A stretch of DNA of 64,000 bases from positions 1 to 64,000 of the forward strand of contig JADNYJ010000082.1 of NCBI GenBank assembly GCA_015501075.1, written 5' to 3'. Position numbers and translations under genes: made by a program. The notes under the pieces were generated by a model. The model was not told the origin of the DNA. It ran no database searches and saw only the letters and a list, made by a program, of their open reading frames with translations. This stretch comes from Gymnopilus junonius. Lineage: Eukaryota; Basidiomycota; Agaricomycetes; Agaricales; Galerinaceae. Shown here in pieces: positions 43,609 to 55,034 of this stretch. Within the stretch, counting starts at the first letter, position 1. Every line of letters starts with the position of its first letter.

Positions 43609-46600
43609 TCATTTACGCCTGGACCGTCTTGGGGTGGGATGTTCTTCATCATCCTCAGAGGATGCGCGACGGTATTTCTTCGTGTTACTCGCTGCCTCCT
43701 TCATTTCTGTGTCACCGTCTTCACCCCCTTCAGCAATTTCTGAAGTTTCGCCCTCGTTGTTGTCATCTTCTCCAGCCACCTCTGTCACTTCCATAGTACC
43801 ATCTTGTAAATGCTGTATTAGATGATGCAAAAATATATGCTATGGCATTACATACATTCTGACGACAGCGGTATGCGCTCGCCTGCCTTTAACAGGGTCT
43901 GTATCTCTTCCGAAAAATCATCCTCTTCGTCGGCAGCATTGTAATATAGCACGTCAAGGGCGTCATTCCTTTTAGTCGCAGGTCGAAGGCTTTTGTTGTA
44001 AACGGTCAGTATATCATTGCTTCATATAAGGCGATCGTTACATACGATCTCTTGTTGCTGGTTGACGGCACCGTCTTGGAGTCAGTGTGTTGACATCAAA
44101 GTCAGCGCCGGATACCCCCAAAAAGTCCCCAAATGCAAGGCTAGTCTGAGGTGCATCCAGATTGCTTTTCAGTCCGGCCCTCATTGGGTCATCCGCTAAG
44201 GGAAATGTGCCCACTATCTGACGCCTAAGCATTTCCAACGTGCAATTGGCTACTCCTTCATGGCCTTTTTCGAGTGCGACATTCTTGTAGTACAGCAGAC
44301 CTGAGCATTGCACTCCGAGAAATTGTGCTGCAATCGAGATCGGCCTTACTGTTATATTCTCGCCGTTGACTTTTCCTCGCAATTCGTATGTGGCGTTGAA
44401 CCAGCCAATGATGTCTAGCGCCAGTGCTCGTGCGTGCATCGCTGCTCTACGATGCAGCGGGGGCACCGCATTGAAGTCGTACTTCCACAATTCATCCTTC
44501 TGTTTGGGCGTCATTACATCGGTGGGTGAGTTGGTGGCATGCGTGTAGGTGTCGAAGTCGAATACATGTTGCAGTATCCCAAGATTACAGAGAGTCAGAA
44601 GATCTGTCACCGATTGCATGTCCTGGAGGTGAGGGAGATGAGCTCGTGCTTTGTCTTGTTCAAATTAGATTATCAGTTTTTTATATATTATAGTACCCAA
44701 GTATACTTACCTTCTTCCTCTATCGTGTCTTTAGTCAACCCGTTGTGAACAAATATTATCATCTGACGGATGACATGGAGGAATGCATTGTGGGCAGTGT
44801 TTGTGATTAGTTTCTCCAATACAAATGTGTGGAGAAGGCCAGCCCATGTGTCCTGCATTGTGGACATCGCAAAGTAATGAGATCCTAACGTCACCGAGTG
44901 CTCCAGCGTTACTACAGCATGGGGGGTGTTTGGACGCATTATCCTGAATCCTATTGTCAGTGAAGTCCATTGCACTAACCATGGAGATGTACTTACAATC
45001 TCGTACCCAGTTTAATAAGAACTGATTCTACTTCCCATAGACCTTTGTTCATCCCGTCTACATTATATTCCTCATTGAGGAATGTATTCACGATGCGAAT
45101 CTGTCGGCCCCTAATCTACTTGCTATGAACCACTCCTTAGCACCCGCCAATGCGCCAGGAACGGTGCCTGCTCCGCCTGCATCTATGTGCCACCCGTGAT
45201 ATGCACCTTTTGTAGTAGCTACTCCCCACCTTAGGTCTTTTGCTGGGGCTAGTACGCTGTATTTACAAGATGGGTCATTCTGCGTCTCGTGGAGAGCATA
45301 TGCGTCGGATGAATAAGATGTTCGCTCAATACCCTGGAGAGGCATAGGGAAGTTAAGAGCGTTGAGAATTTTGCCGTCGCCGCTTTCTACACTTTCTAGT
45401 ATTTGGGAAACCTTCCCATGCCTTATGCAGTCGTTCTTGTCTGGGTTGTGTGTTGTCAATTACACATACATTATGCACTTTGTTCGCTCACCTTCCCCTA
45501 CTTCAATTGAATGATCTGGGAATTGTGATGAGCAGTATTTTATATCCACTTAGTTATACATTTACCTTGAATATCTACTAACGAGTTGAGGCTTCCGAGC
45601 TCTCTCAGAGCCTCCTTGAATGTAAAGGGTTGTACGGGGCAGTCGTAGATGTAGATGTGCTGTTGCCTGAGAATATCCTGTACCTCCTCGTCTTCCATGT
45701 TCTGAAAATCATTGTGATTGATGACGTATATATCTGAATTGTCGAGATCAACGAGATGGCGAGGTTGCCCATTTACATATGCAGACATGGCCGCTTCCTT
45801 CAAGTTTTCGATTACTTTAAGGGCGGCTTTCGACTAGAAATAATGTTGGAAATATGTCCGTATATAATAAGGATGACTCACATGTGCTACGGGCTCGTAA
45901 ACAATGTATGATGAAGCCACCATAGGCTGTATATTGCTTCTTCGATGTTACCTTCTGTTTGATAACATTATTATCAGCATTGAAGACATGCTTGCAAGTA
46001 TGTGCGATATCTGACCTTCGGTTTCTCGCTCATATCTAGCGTCACTGGGCTTTCCTCCTATATGCAAGTTAGGCATGTACCAATATTGAATTAAGAGTGT
46101 GCGAACATATAAATCTGCGTCAATGGGCTGATACCACTTCGCTCACCTTGGGACGACAACCTTGACGTCTTCGTCCTCGGATATCAATTCCTTACTCTTA
46201 GGCGCTTTGGGTTTTGACTTCAGTTTCGGCTTTGGCTCCTTACCGTACTCTTTGTAGATTTTTCGCCTCCCTTCTCTACTGCTTCTTGAATGTTTTCGAC
46301 TTTCTTGGCTCGTCGACGGTGCATGTTCTTCAGTTGCACCTGGAGTGCCACTCGGTTCAGGTGCCTCTTCATTTGTAAGTGCATCTGTGTTCATCTGTTT
46401 ACTTGGCTGGTCAACTGGGACACCGTCTTCATCTTCGTTGCCATTGCCATCCGCTCAGCATCATTGTCTTCACCATTGCCACCCAGTATGTCTCCTTGGT
46501 CACCACCCTTTCCTTCTGATTCATGCTCAATGTCATTCAGTTTTGTCTGTTCTTCTTCGGTCTCGCGCTTTCATTTGGATTGGTCCGGGTGCCTTCTCTG

Positions 46601-46750
46601 TGTTATTGGACCTTAAAGTTACTTAGCTACAATGTAAAATATGATATGAAACATATTTTACTTCTCGGTAGCCATCAAATCGTCTTGTTCTACACCAGGC
46701 TCGGGAGATGCCTGGTCTTGGATCTCATTTATTTGGGGGGTTAGATCCAT
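43609..46750 (-). CDS. JmjC-type Fe(II)/2-oxoglutarate dioxygenase-like protein
   Basis: JmjC proteins oxidise histones, other proteins or nucleic acids. A candidate start at 46750 leads to an acidic and basic, disordered N-terminus (46143-46394 is Lys/Ser/Pro-rich), then YVINHNDFQNMEDEEVQDIL (about 45700), LNALNFPMPLQGIERTSY, and the metal-binding H-x-D in GWHIDAGGAGT (HID at 45181-45189). The third ligand is plausibly the His of MRPNTPHAVVTLEHSV (about 44920), followed by GSHYFAMSTMQDTW, a helical C-terminal region (44040-44620) and an acidic/basic tail ending PRRSRRK. About nine introns. The core is typical of a basidiomycete-expanded JmjC family. The start is uncertain because the upstream gene overlaps it by ten bases. 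Confidence 0.75.
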
Positions 46751-48049
46751 GGGGCAAAAAATGCTACTGTGGGATCCGAGGATGGTAGGTCCTCGAAGTT
46801 CTTCCAAGCTTCCAATGTCATTAGTCCTTGTAGTGCGAGCTTAACATCCTTTCCTAATGTAGCCACCTCTACCAGTGCTTGCCATGTTCTCGCCTCAAGG
46901 GCCCATAGAGCTGGAGGTTTGTCATTACTGAGTGCCGTGCATACCTTTACATGGATATGTCAGATGAAGAAGGAGGGTAAAATATATAATATACCTTCAG
47001 CAGCCCTTCTCGACTGCACCCATGAACACCTCTCAGTGCATATGGTACCAACATGCAGATGGGTGACAGTGGCTCTCCCATGTCCAGAGACATATGCAAT
47101 TGATTAGGCTTTATCTTGGAAATAAACCTGTTGACCCTGTATGCTTCGTCACTCGAGAGTACTGATGCTTTGACATATTCATCATAGTCTGCCTTCTTGT
47201 CAGGCAGATTGGGCAAGTGACCTGTGGAAGATATGTTTCCCTGAAGCTTTACAGCTAAGTTGAATCCTGCTAGGCAAAAATTGTCTAGTATGTTCCCCAG
47301 GTCTCCTCGCACTTGGTGATATGAAACCACTTTGAGATGGTGCACGATTATGCTGTCTTGGCCCAGAGTCAATGCCATCTGAGTTGAAGCAAGCATGTTC
47401 ACTGCATCTTGTCGAATCTGGTGAAGAAGGGTCAGAATATCATATAATTTTTCGAAATAAGGTATCTATTTCCATTTGTCAGTATCTGTTATCATCCCAT
47501 CTGTTTTCCTGGGTGTGCTTACCTTGAATGTATCAACCATCAACTTTTCCAGCTGCTTCAGAATTATTTTAGAAGGCAGGATAGTGGTGTCTGGTTTTGA
47601 ATACTGGTATATTCTTTCGATCATCACATAAGCAGATACAAGCGAGAATAGCTCCTCATGTGTCATGCTAGTGGGAGCAGGCATCTGTGCTAATTGTGCC
47701 ACTTTTGCTGCCAGATCAGGTGAGAGGTGCTGATATTCCATTTTCATTCCCAATAGTGACTGCAATTGCATTGATGTGGCATCATGTCCCTTGAATACAT
47801 GGTCCTCATAGTTTTTGAGTGTGGACAGGAAAGGCTGTATGGATATATTAATAGGACATTGTTTTCAGAGTACTGATACTCTATCTGTATTATGTTGTTG
47901 GACGTGAACACATTTTTCAGTCTGCTTTCATCGCTCAGTATTATGTCCATGTTGAAACTGAAGTCGTCAAGTCTTTCGCACTGATGGCGGATGTTTGATT
48001 TGGATGATGTGCTCGTTTCAGTTGTTGCTGCTTCTGCACCCATTTGCAT
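46741..48049 (-). CDS. Uncharacterised protein upstream of the JmjC gene
   Basis: The start at 48049 (MQMGAEAATTETSTSS) leads through four exons: RLDDFSFNMDIILSDESRLK, MKMEYQHLSPDLAAKVAQLA, a helical block (LASTQMALTLGQDSIIVHHL to SREGLLKV, 46990-47400) and LWALEARTWQALVEVATLGK, ending FFAPWI with stop at 46741-46743. No known domain was recognised; it is mostly helical. It shares strand and ten bases with the start proposed for the JmjC gene, so the two might be one gene. Confidence 0.5.
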
Positions 48050-48216
48050 TGTTTTCTTTTTATCTTTTTGGTTTACGGTAGTGTATCTACGCGCTGTCTA
48101 TGTGTGTGCTACAATATGACGCATAATACACATTGTATCTACTGCACCCAGGTACTGCAATGTTGAGAAAGAAAAAAAGGAGAAATTGAACATCACATCA
48201 TCACCACATTATGTTC

Positions 48217-48309
48217 AGGGCAGGCAACATGTGGTGTCAATGTCACATGCCTATCTGATGTAAGCGGTGGAGAGATGCTGCTTACCAAGCATCTTGTGTA
48301 GCCTGCCCT
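48217..48309. repeat. Small inverted repeat in a divergent promoter
   Basis: AGGGCAGGC(A/T)ACA at 48217 and its reverse complement ending at 48309 enclose about 70 bases, between divergently transcribed genes. It could be a tiny MITE, though no duplication is visible, or a hairpin. Confidence 0.4.
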
Positions 48310-48422
48310 ATACTTCATAGGCTCAGTGCGGCGTATTCCACTTTAAAGTTTTTTCTTTCCTACATTCATTGTCCGTACATCGTATTAAGTAGGTTACATA
48401 TTTGTTAAGCATTCTAAGTGAA

Positions 48423-50025
48423 ATGTCCACTAGACCCTTGAAAAAGAGAAGGTTAAGCAATGTAAGTGGTCTCATTGTGTACACAATATCATAAAGTTAA
48501 AATTTACTTGAAGAACCCTTTCATTGATCTTGAAGCGGATGTAGATGACGACAAAGATGATGAATCTGATCTTCCAGATATTGAAGGTGTGTTCCCAATT
48601 TCTTCTTTGCTTTATTAGATCTGGCCTCTGACATATATTTAAGATGAACTGGATGAAGAAGAGGAACTATGGGATTATCAACGGGCACATGAACAACTAT
48701 GTACAGAAGACTCGGATTCCATGGATAAACAGTGGGAGTTATTCATAGCTCGAGCCCAGCAATGTTCCAGAAATCCAGCAGTGATATTGTCATTGCTCAC
48801 ACGGAGTGGCGTCTGGGAGATTGCCTGCAAGGTATGTTGTATCGTGAAGCCCTGGTTCCCATATCTGACAGTATTTAAGCATGGAATGGAAATTATTATA
48901 TCCAAAAAAAATTTCCTTGATGATGATTGTACTGTCTCTGTCATTGCTTGTCCATCTATCCCAGGTCGCATATTTGTCCATGCTCCAAGTTATGAGTCTG
49001 CTGTTGTTGTGGCTGACAGAACAGATGGGCTTGACAGTCATATAGTTCTACCAGTCTCACTCAAGATGCTTGGCCATATCACGAACCCTCATACTACTAT
49101 GTTTAGACCAAGCTCTTGGGTGCGCATGCGAGGTGTTGCTTCGAAATGGAGAGCTTATAGGGGTGATGTTGGGATGATAAAACAAATTGGAAGTCATCTG
49201 GTACTCTTACTGCTTCTGCGGCTTCCCCTCGATCCCATTAATGAGCAGTCTATTCTGCCAAAACAGAAACCTGCTTCCATATCTGGGCTTAAAGCTGCCT
49301 TTGGCGACAAAACTGTTTCTGTGAATGAAGACAGTTCATTCAATTTTAAGCACCAATTTTACACCATTGAAGGGTACCTGTCCATCAGCTTGTCTGATAT
49401 CGATATAATGGTCAGAGACACATGCATTCCCAGTGCTTCTGAATTTGGATTTTTTGTTGAGAGTGGTCTTGTTGACATGGCTTTGAATGCTGCCACTCGT
49501 GCTGCTTTTTTGTCTTTTGGCTTATCTGTTGGTGCCCATGTCAGAATCATTGGGGGTGACTTTCACGGTTTGGTAGGACATGTTTATGATGTAATGGAAA
49601 ATGAATACATCGTCGGTCTCCCTTCCCTGGGATTAATGGAAAACATGCCAAAACAAGCAGTCAGAGCAAGCTTCCGCAATGGGGACCAGGTCAAAGTTAC
49701 ATCTGGTTCTCATACAGGTCTAGTGGGATGGGTCATTAATTGTAGTGTGGGTCATGGCGACAAGCAAGTAACAGTCATCAATCAATCCACAGATTCTGAG
49801 GTACATCCACTATCTTGCTTGTCTGTTGTCATATAATATCATGTGTGTCATTCACAGACAATTGTATTGGAGTCCCAGCTTGATTTTCATGATGGAGATT
49901 TCATAATGTCGACTCTCTGAGTTCGCTGCCCAGGACGCAATGTTAAACTAGGTGAAAGAGACCCGAACAAGGTGTACATTGGCAAGCCACTAGTGTCTGC
50001 CAGTTTTATGATTGGAAGTAGATAA
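48423..50025 (+). CDS. SPT5-like transcription elongation factor paralogue with KOW motifs
   Basis: SPT5 binds RNA polymerase II as part of DSIF. The start at 48423 is followed by a short basic exon (MSTRPLKKRRLSN), an acidic stretch (DLEADVDDDKDDE), WDYQRAHEQL, an NGN-like region (GVWEIACKV ... SIPGRIFVHAPSYESAVVVA, 48810-49020) and KOW-type segments: SWVRMRG...YRGDVGMIKQ (about 49120), GAHVRIIGGDFHGLVGHVYD (about 49530) and GDQVKVTSGSHTGLVGW (about 49690). Introns include 49801-49857. A TGA at about 49917 interrupts the last exon before the stop at 50023-50025. It is shorter than SPT5 and lacks a visible CTR, so it is a divergent paralogue of a kind often duplicated in mushrooms. Confidence 0.68.
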
Positions 50026-50185
50026 GTGCCAGCACGAATTTCTGTTAGCTTACCTATCTTGCAAATGATATGTATTTCATTTCATAATTACATACTCATA
50101 TCATTGAGACCTACGGAGACTCCTATCATAACCTCTCTTCTGAGTTGGCTCATATCATTGGCCCCTAGCACCAAATCATTGAGTC

Positions 50186-50824
50186 TTTCAATAGCTCACA
50201 ATTGAAATGATGGACTTATCATAACTGTCAAGGGAGGAGGTGCTTTCTTTAGTCACTATGCCGGTATCATTGGGCTATCATTGGCTATCATTCCGGGGCC
50301 GTAAATAGTGCCTTGAGTGACATCATTGTGAAAGGCACTTAATGATTCGGCATTTCTTTATGATTAGCTCGCACGTCAGGGAAAGTCAAAATGATTTCAT
50401 TTACCTGCATGATTGGCTGTATCATTAGGAAGCGAGTGGTGCCTTTGGTACCTAGGGCAATGATAAGCCATAACATTAGGTCATGGTGAGAAATGATATG
50501 GCGCTCTTTGGGCACCAAATCATTGGCCTTTCATTATATGCCTGCAGGGTGAAATCATAATAAATCATTGGAATATCATTAGCTCGTGAACGGAGATTCA
50601 TAGCAATTTCGTTACCATATGATATACTCAAGCAAATGATTGGGGACATGTCAAATGGCTGGATAGCGTATATCATTCCAATCTCATTTGAATGATTAGA
50701 AATTATAATGGCCACGTTTTACGAGAATTTACCTACCTGTATCATTGCGGCCGTATCATTCAGATGCCGGTGACAATGTCTGTGGATGGTTTCATAGAAT
50801 TGCTGGTGAAATCATTAGCTATTT
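50186..50824 (-). repeat. Left long terminal inverted repeat of the KDZ element
   Basis: Matches the reverse complement of 63361-64000 with three substitutions and one one-base indel by eye. It is rich in ATCATT/AATGAT hexamers. An identical 79-codon open frame (50476-50715 and 63469-63708) is a by-product of the repeat. Weaker similarity continues inward to about 50890. Confidence 0.9.
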
Positions 50825-51271
50825 CACTGGCTTGGAATCAATGACTGTTTCATTACCTTTAATGCGTCCAATCATTGGCCCATTGTACAATGGTTTCCTG
50901 TCCTTTTATGCACATTTTTGAGCATGTTGAATGTACAGGGAAGGTATCATGAATGCTGGTATGCGACACTGCTGAGGTAAAAGAAAATACCTCATCGAGA
51001 ACAAACTGGTTGTGAGAAAAGGGCAGAGGAGGACAGAAACAATGGGAGGGACCTGAGAGTATGGTCTATTCATGATTTAAATTACACTGCCAAAAAAGCG
51101 GTATGACATCTTAGTAAGAAGTTCTGCTGTAGGATCAGACAATGGACTCACATTACTAGTTTAACACCTTTCCTGAAAATAAGGAAGTGGAAACAGAACT
51201 GTGCTTCTAGAATTTGAGAGTGTGGACGGATTGTTGTTGTCAACAAGGGCCGAAGTAAATCATGTGATAGG

Positions 51272-54200
51272 TTAGTCATCGAACTCGAAATCGTCGAAAT
51301 CGTGTTTCTCTTCGTCTTCTGCGACTTCCTCGTCTGATTCCGAATCGAAGCCCATGCCATTCTCACCATCGTCAACCTCCTCCTCCTGATCCTGCTGAGT
51401 CCTTCTGCTGCGTCTAGTCGATCCTGAAGTCTCCTTGGCCGTGGGATATCGCGATGCCCATTCTGGTTCAACTCCATCCTTCTTCAGGACGGGCAGCCAC
51501 GCTTCAGCACAGTGTGTCGCCATGCGACAGGCAATATCTGCCTGCTTGTGGGAGTAAGCTGTTACCCCTGCTAAGATATCTGGCATGGCATTCTCCCGTG
51601 CTGATCCATGTTTCTCCCACCAACCTGCTTTCCATTCACACCATGACAAAACACACCGCATCTCCTCTTGAAGGAGAAGATATTCCTCCTGCCACCTCAT
51701 CATCCGTGCTTGAGACTTCGCCCATTCAACTCGCATATCCTCATTGTACTCCTCTTCCTCCGTTTCCGTAGATTTTCCTGGCCGCTTCACCAACCATATC
51801 CATGATTCCTCAAATCGACCATTGCTCGTCTTGTTGGCCTTCGATTCAGCAGGCTCTTTTCCAGGCCCCCTGATGTCATCATTGTGCAGTTCCCTGAATT
51901 CGTCCTTCCAGGTACCAGTGGGATCAAGAACGAGGAGTGCCGATCGTGCTCTTCGGTACTTGTGCGCTGCTCGCTGGATTTTATTGTTGAAGCGATTGTA
52001 TAGGGTAATCATTCGGGTGTTCGGCCTGTTTCCGGTACCAGAGACATTGACTTTCTTGTGCTTCCACAGCTTCTTTGCATTACGATGACCTCGCCGGATC
52101 TCAGCCAGGGCATCCTTTGCCCATGCCTTGCGGAGTCGTGTTTCCATGTTGCATAGTTGCTTGATGTTGGGGTCGGAGTGGGTATCAATGGGCAGGTCAG
52201 ATGGCATGAAAAGTGGTACATTCTCTGTCATCTCTAACCGAGGCGTGCTGTTCTCATCAACTGCAGTGCTGGCAGCAACCAGGTTGGCAGCTTGAGGACT
52301 GTAGATAAGCTGAACCTGTCACCAAGTATGGATCTGACGCAGGAGGGCCGTGCGCCTTTCTTGTATATCAGCTTGCTGCTTAGCCGAGTGGTTTAAGTTG
52401 TGGTTTGCCACCTCAACCCATAATTGGTACCTATTTATTCGTTAATATGAATGCTTATGACTCAAAACTGTTCTTACTGTCGATCTTCGAGAGCTAAACC
52501 AGTCATAAGGTACCCAGTCTTTGTGACCTTGTGTTTAGGCATGTTGCCTAGCGCAGCCTCAGCTGCCTCCTCCTTCGCAAGCTCAAGGCGGATGTCTTGT
52601 GCCGTAATAGCTAAATGAAACGTGAGGACCTGATACTCTTGTGCACCACAGAGTACGTACTATCTGCCGGTTCTTGGTATGGGTTTGGTGCTGAGGGATC
52701 TGCTTCCCACCATTCAACGGCTGCTGTCCACTTCTTGACAACAGTACGTGGAAATGTCATCAAGAACTGCTCAAATAGGTCTTGATGTTTGGTACGCATG
52801 ACGGCAGCCTCCTTGAATTTCCTTGATAGCATCTGCTCTGGAAGTTTGTGAGTTATATTCGTAGATAAAAAAACGGAGAACTTGCTTAATCCAACAACTC
52901 GATGGAAGTTCCATCCGTTCCAGTGATCATTCAATGTGTCATGTCGAGCTTTGGGAGCCATTTCCCTGATGCTGGAAGCTAGCGGATTGGTATGTGACCA
53001 GGTAATTTCCACCTCTTCTCCACAGGTATGACCTACTCCCATCATAAAAGCAAGGTTGAATTCACGGCGGCAGTTGGGGCCGTGATCTTCAATATGCCAG
53101 CTAGGTATTGCAGTCCTGACTTCGGTACTGTCAGCAACCTGCATATTATCAGGAAATTCGCTCATTCGCTTCCGAAAATTCTTTGACCATTGGCATGCGA
53201 TGTCGTAAGTAATTACAATGTGTGCCAACAAAGCGACGGTCGCTAGGACACTGAATGCAATGAAGTCAATATTGCAGTATCTTGGTAGTTTGTGAATGAT
53301 AATTTTTCATTATAAAATTAATCTCGGTAACGTACCTCTCGCCTTTTGTAAATCACCGACCTTACGAACAACAAGGTGGCGAGAACAAATGACAATTCCA
53401 ATGCCACTAACAGCGTAATTTGGCATTGAGCGACAACTTGCCCGAACAATGGCATCGTGTTCAGATCGACATGTATTGATCTAACCAGGGTGTTAGCCAA
53501 TGAAAAGCAGATCAGGTGTCACCAAACCTCAGGCTGGTCCACATAGTTTCTGATGTGTTCTTGATAGGCTGTATCATCCACAAAAGTTCCGGTGGCACCT
53601 AAGAAATCAACGTCTTGCAATTTTCGATCCTTTCCCTTGAGTTTGAAGTTGGCGTCAATGGCCAGAAACAAGGTATATAAGTATCTGAAAATGCGGTGAG
53701 CATGTTTATCAGGTGGAGGATATTGGAAGCGTACAGCAAAGGCCCCGACTCTCTCCATTTTTCAGGAAGATTTCGACCAGGGTGCGGACAGGCAGGGCAT
53801 TCGACCATTAATCCTCCTGGAGGTGTCCCATCAACCCCTGTCGGATCTTGACCCCTTCCAGCACGCTTCCATGCTATCATATTTCTCCAAAGGCGGAACA
53901 CGCGATGCATTTCTGGAAAGCGATTCTAAAGCGAAGTCAATAGAACTATCTCAAGAGCTAGAAAGCAGAAGACTTACCAAACCAGGTTCGAGATTTGCAT
54001 TGTCGCTTCACCTGACAAGCATGTGATAGAAGTCATAAAGGTTTCCTTTCCCTTGAAGCGTGCTTTCGTGAAAAATATCGAGACAGTTGAAAGTGAAAAC
54101 AGTCTGTGGACGGACAAAGGTTGCTGGAAACCATTGTTTCCATAGCAGTTGTATATGCCGTTCTGGTGATTGATCAAGCTTACAATTGCAGTAGTTGATA

Positions 54201-55034
54201 TTGACCTCATGAAAGCCTGAGATATCGCAGACTGTGAAACCTTGCGGACCAGGCAGCGGACAGGGGCAAGAATGACCATCATGGCCCAGCTGAATGCGCA
54301 AGCCGATGCCAGCAAGTGACGTCTTCTCGAAGAACTTTCCATTCCAGAGCTAAATCAATGAATTTATTAGGCTGCCTTCGCCTGAAGAGTAAACGGCTTA
54401 CCTCCACCCGATGAAGTTCGAGCCCTTTATGCTGGGAGAGCAGACAGCTCTTACAAGAAAGGGCGGTACCATGACCACAATCCCGGCATCGATAGCATGC
54501 AGTATTCTCTCCACAAGTCCTGCAAATAGCTTCCATGAAGTTACATGGCCCATCGTGACGAAGAAGCTCATCGAGGGTTGAGTCTCTATGAGCAAGCCAC
54601 TGAACCAGTCGGGACTGTGGAGTGCGCAGTCAGGTAGGACAGTTGTAGGCTCAATTCTGGCATACCTTTGCAGTGTAAATACGCTTTCGCTTGAGCTTCT
54701 TTGGCGGTGCACACAACTGAGGATCTTCGGCATCATTCATTACAGGTGAGTTGGCAGTAGTTGGCAGAGCCGAGCCACTTGCTTGAACATCCGAGACGTT
54801 TTTGGAGGCGCGGGCTGATTGAGATTTATGAGCAGTATACACATTGTCAGTGTAAGACAGACGGTTCGTAACTCCTTCACTTTTTACTGTTGTTATCAAC
54901 GACTTTTCTGTAGTGCTTCGAGGCTTGACGGAGGCTGTAGGACCAACATTGTCCTGACGAACAGGTCGCATGACTGGGAGTTTGAGGTTGCGAGCCCGTT
55001 TGGCAATGTGGCGACCAGCCTTGCTTGATGACAT
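51272..55034 (-). pseudogene. KDZ transposase with CxC2 cysteine cluster
   Basis: Start at 55034 (MSSSKAGRHIAKRARN). Exons give a basic N-terminus, VQWLAHRDSTLDELLRHDGP, the CxC2 cluster CRTCGENTACYRCRDCG (about 54500), FTVCDISGFHEVNINYCNC, KQWFPATFVRPQTVFTF and TLQGKGNLYDFYHMLVR. Then comes a CPACPHPGRNLP segment, the KDZ catalytic residues Asp in AIDANFKLK (about 53655), Asp in YDIACQW (about 53203) and Glu in GEEVEITW (about 53020), and HDTLNDHWNGWNFHRVVG. A helical region and a highly acidic tail (FDDFEFDD, stop 51272-51274) close the protein. About nine introns. Two in-frame TGA codons (54008-54010 and 52319-52321) interrupt it, each explained by one transition. Domain order and catalytic residues are otherwise complete. 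Confidence 0.9.

Noticed and set aside
50476..50715. 79-codon minus-strand ORF identical to one at 63469-63708
   Set aside because: It lies wholly inside the long inverted repeats and is explained by repeat identity; AATGAT repeats bias it towards open frames and it has no protein features.
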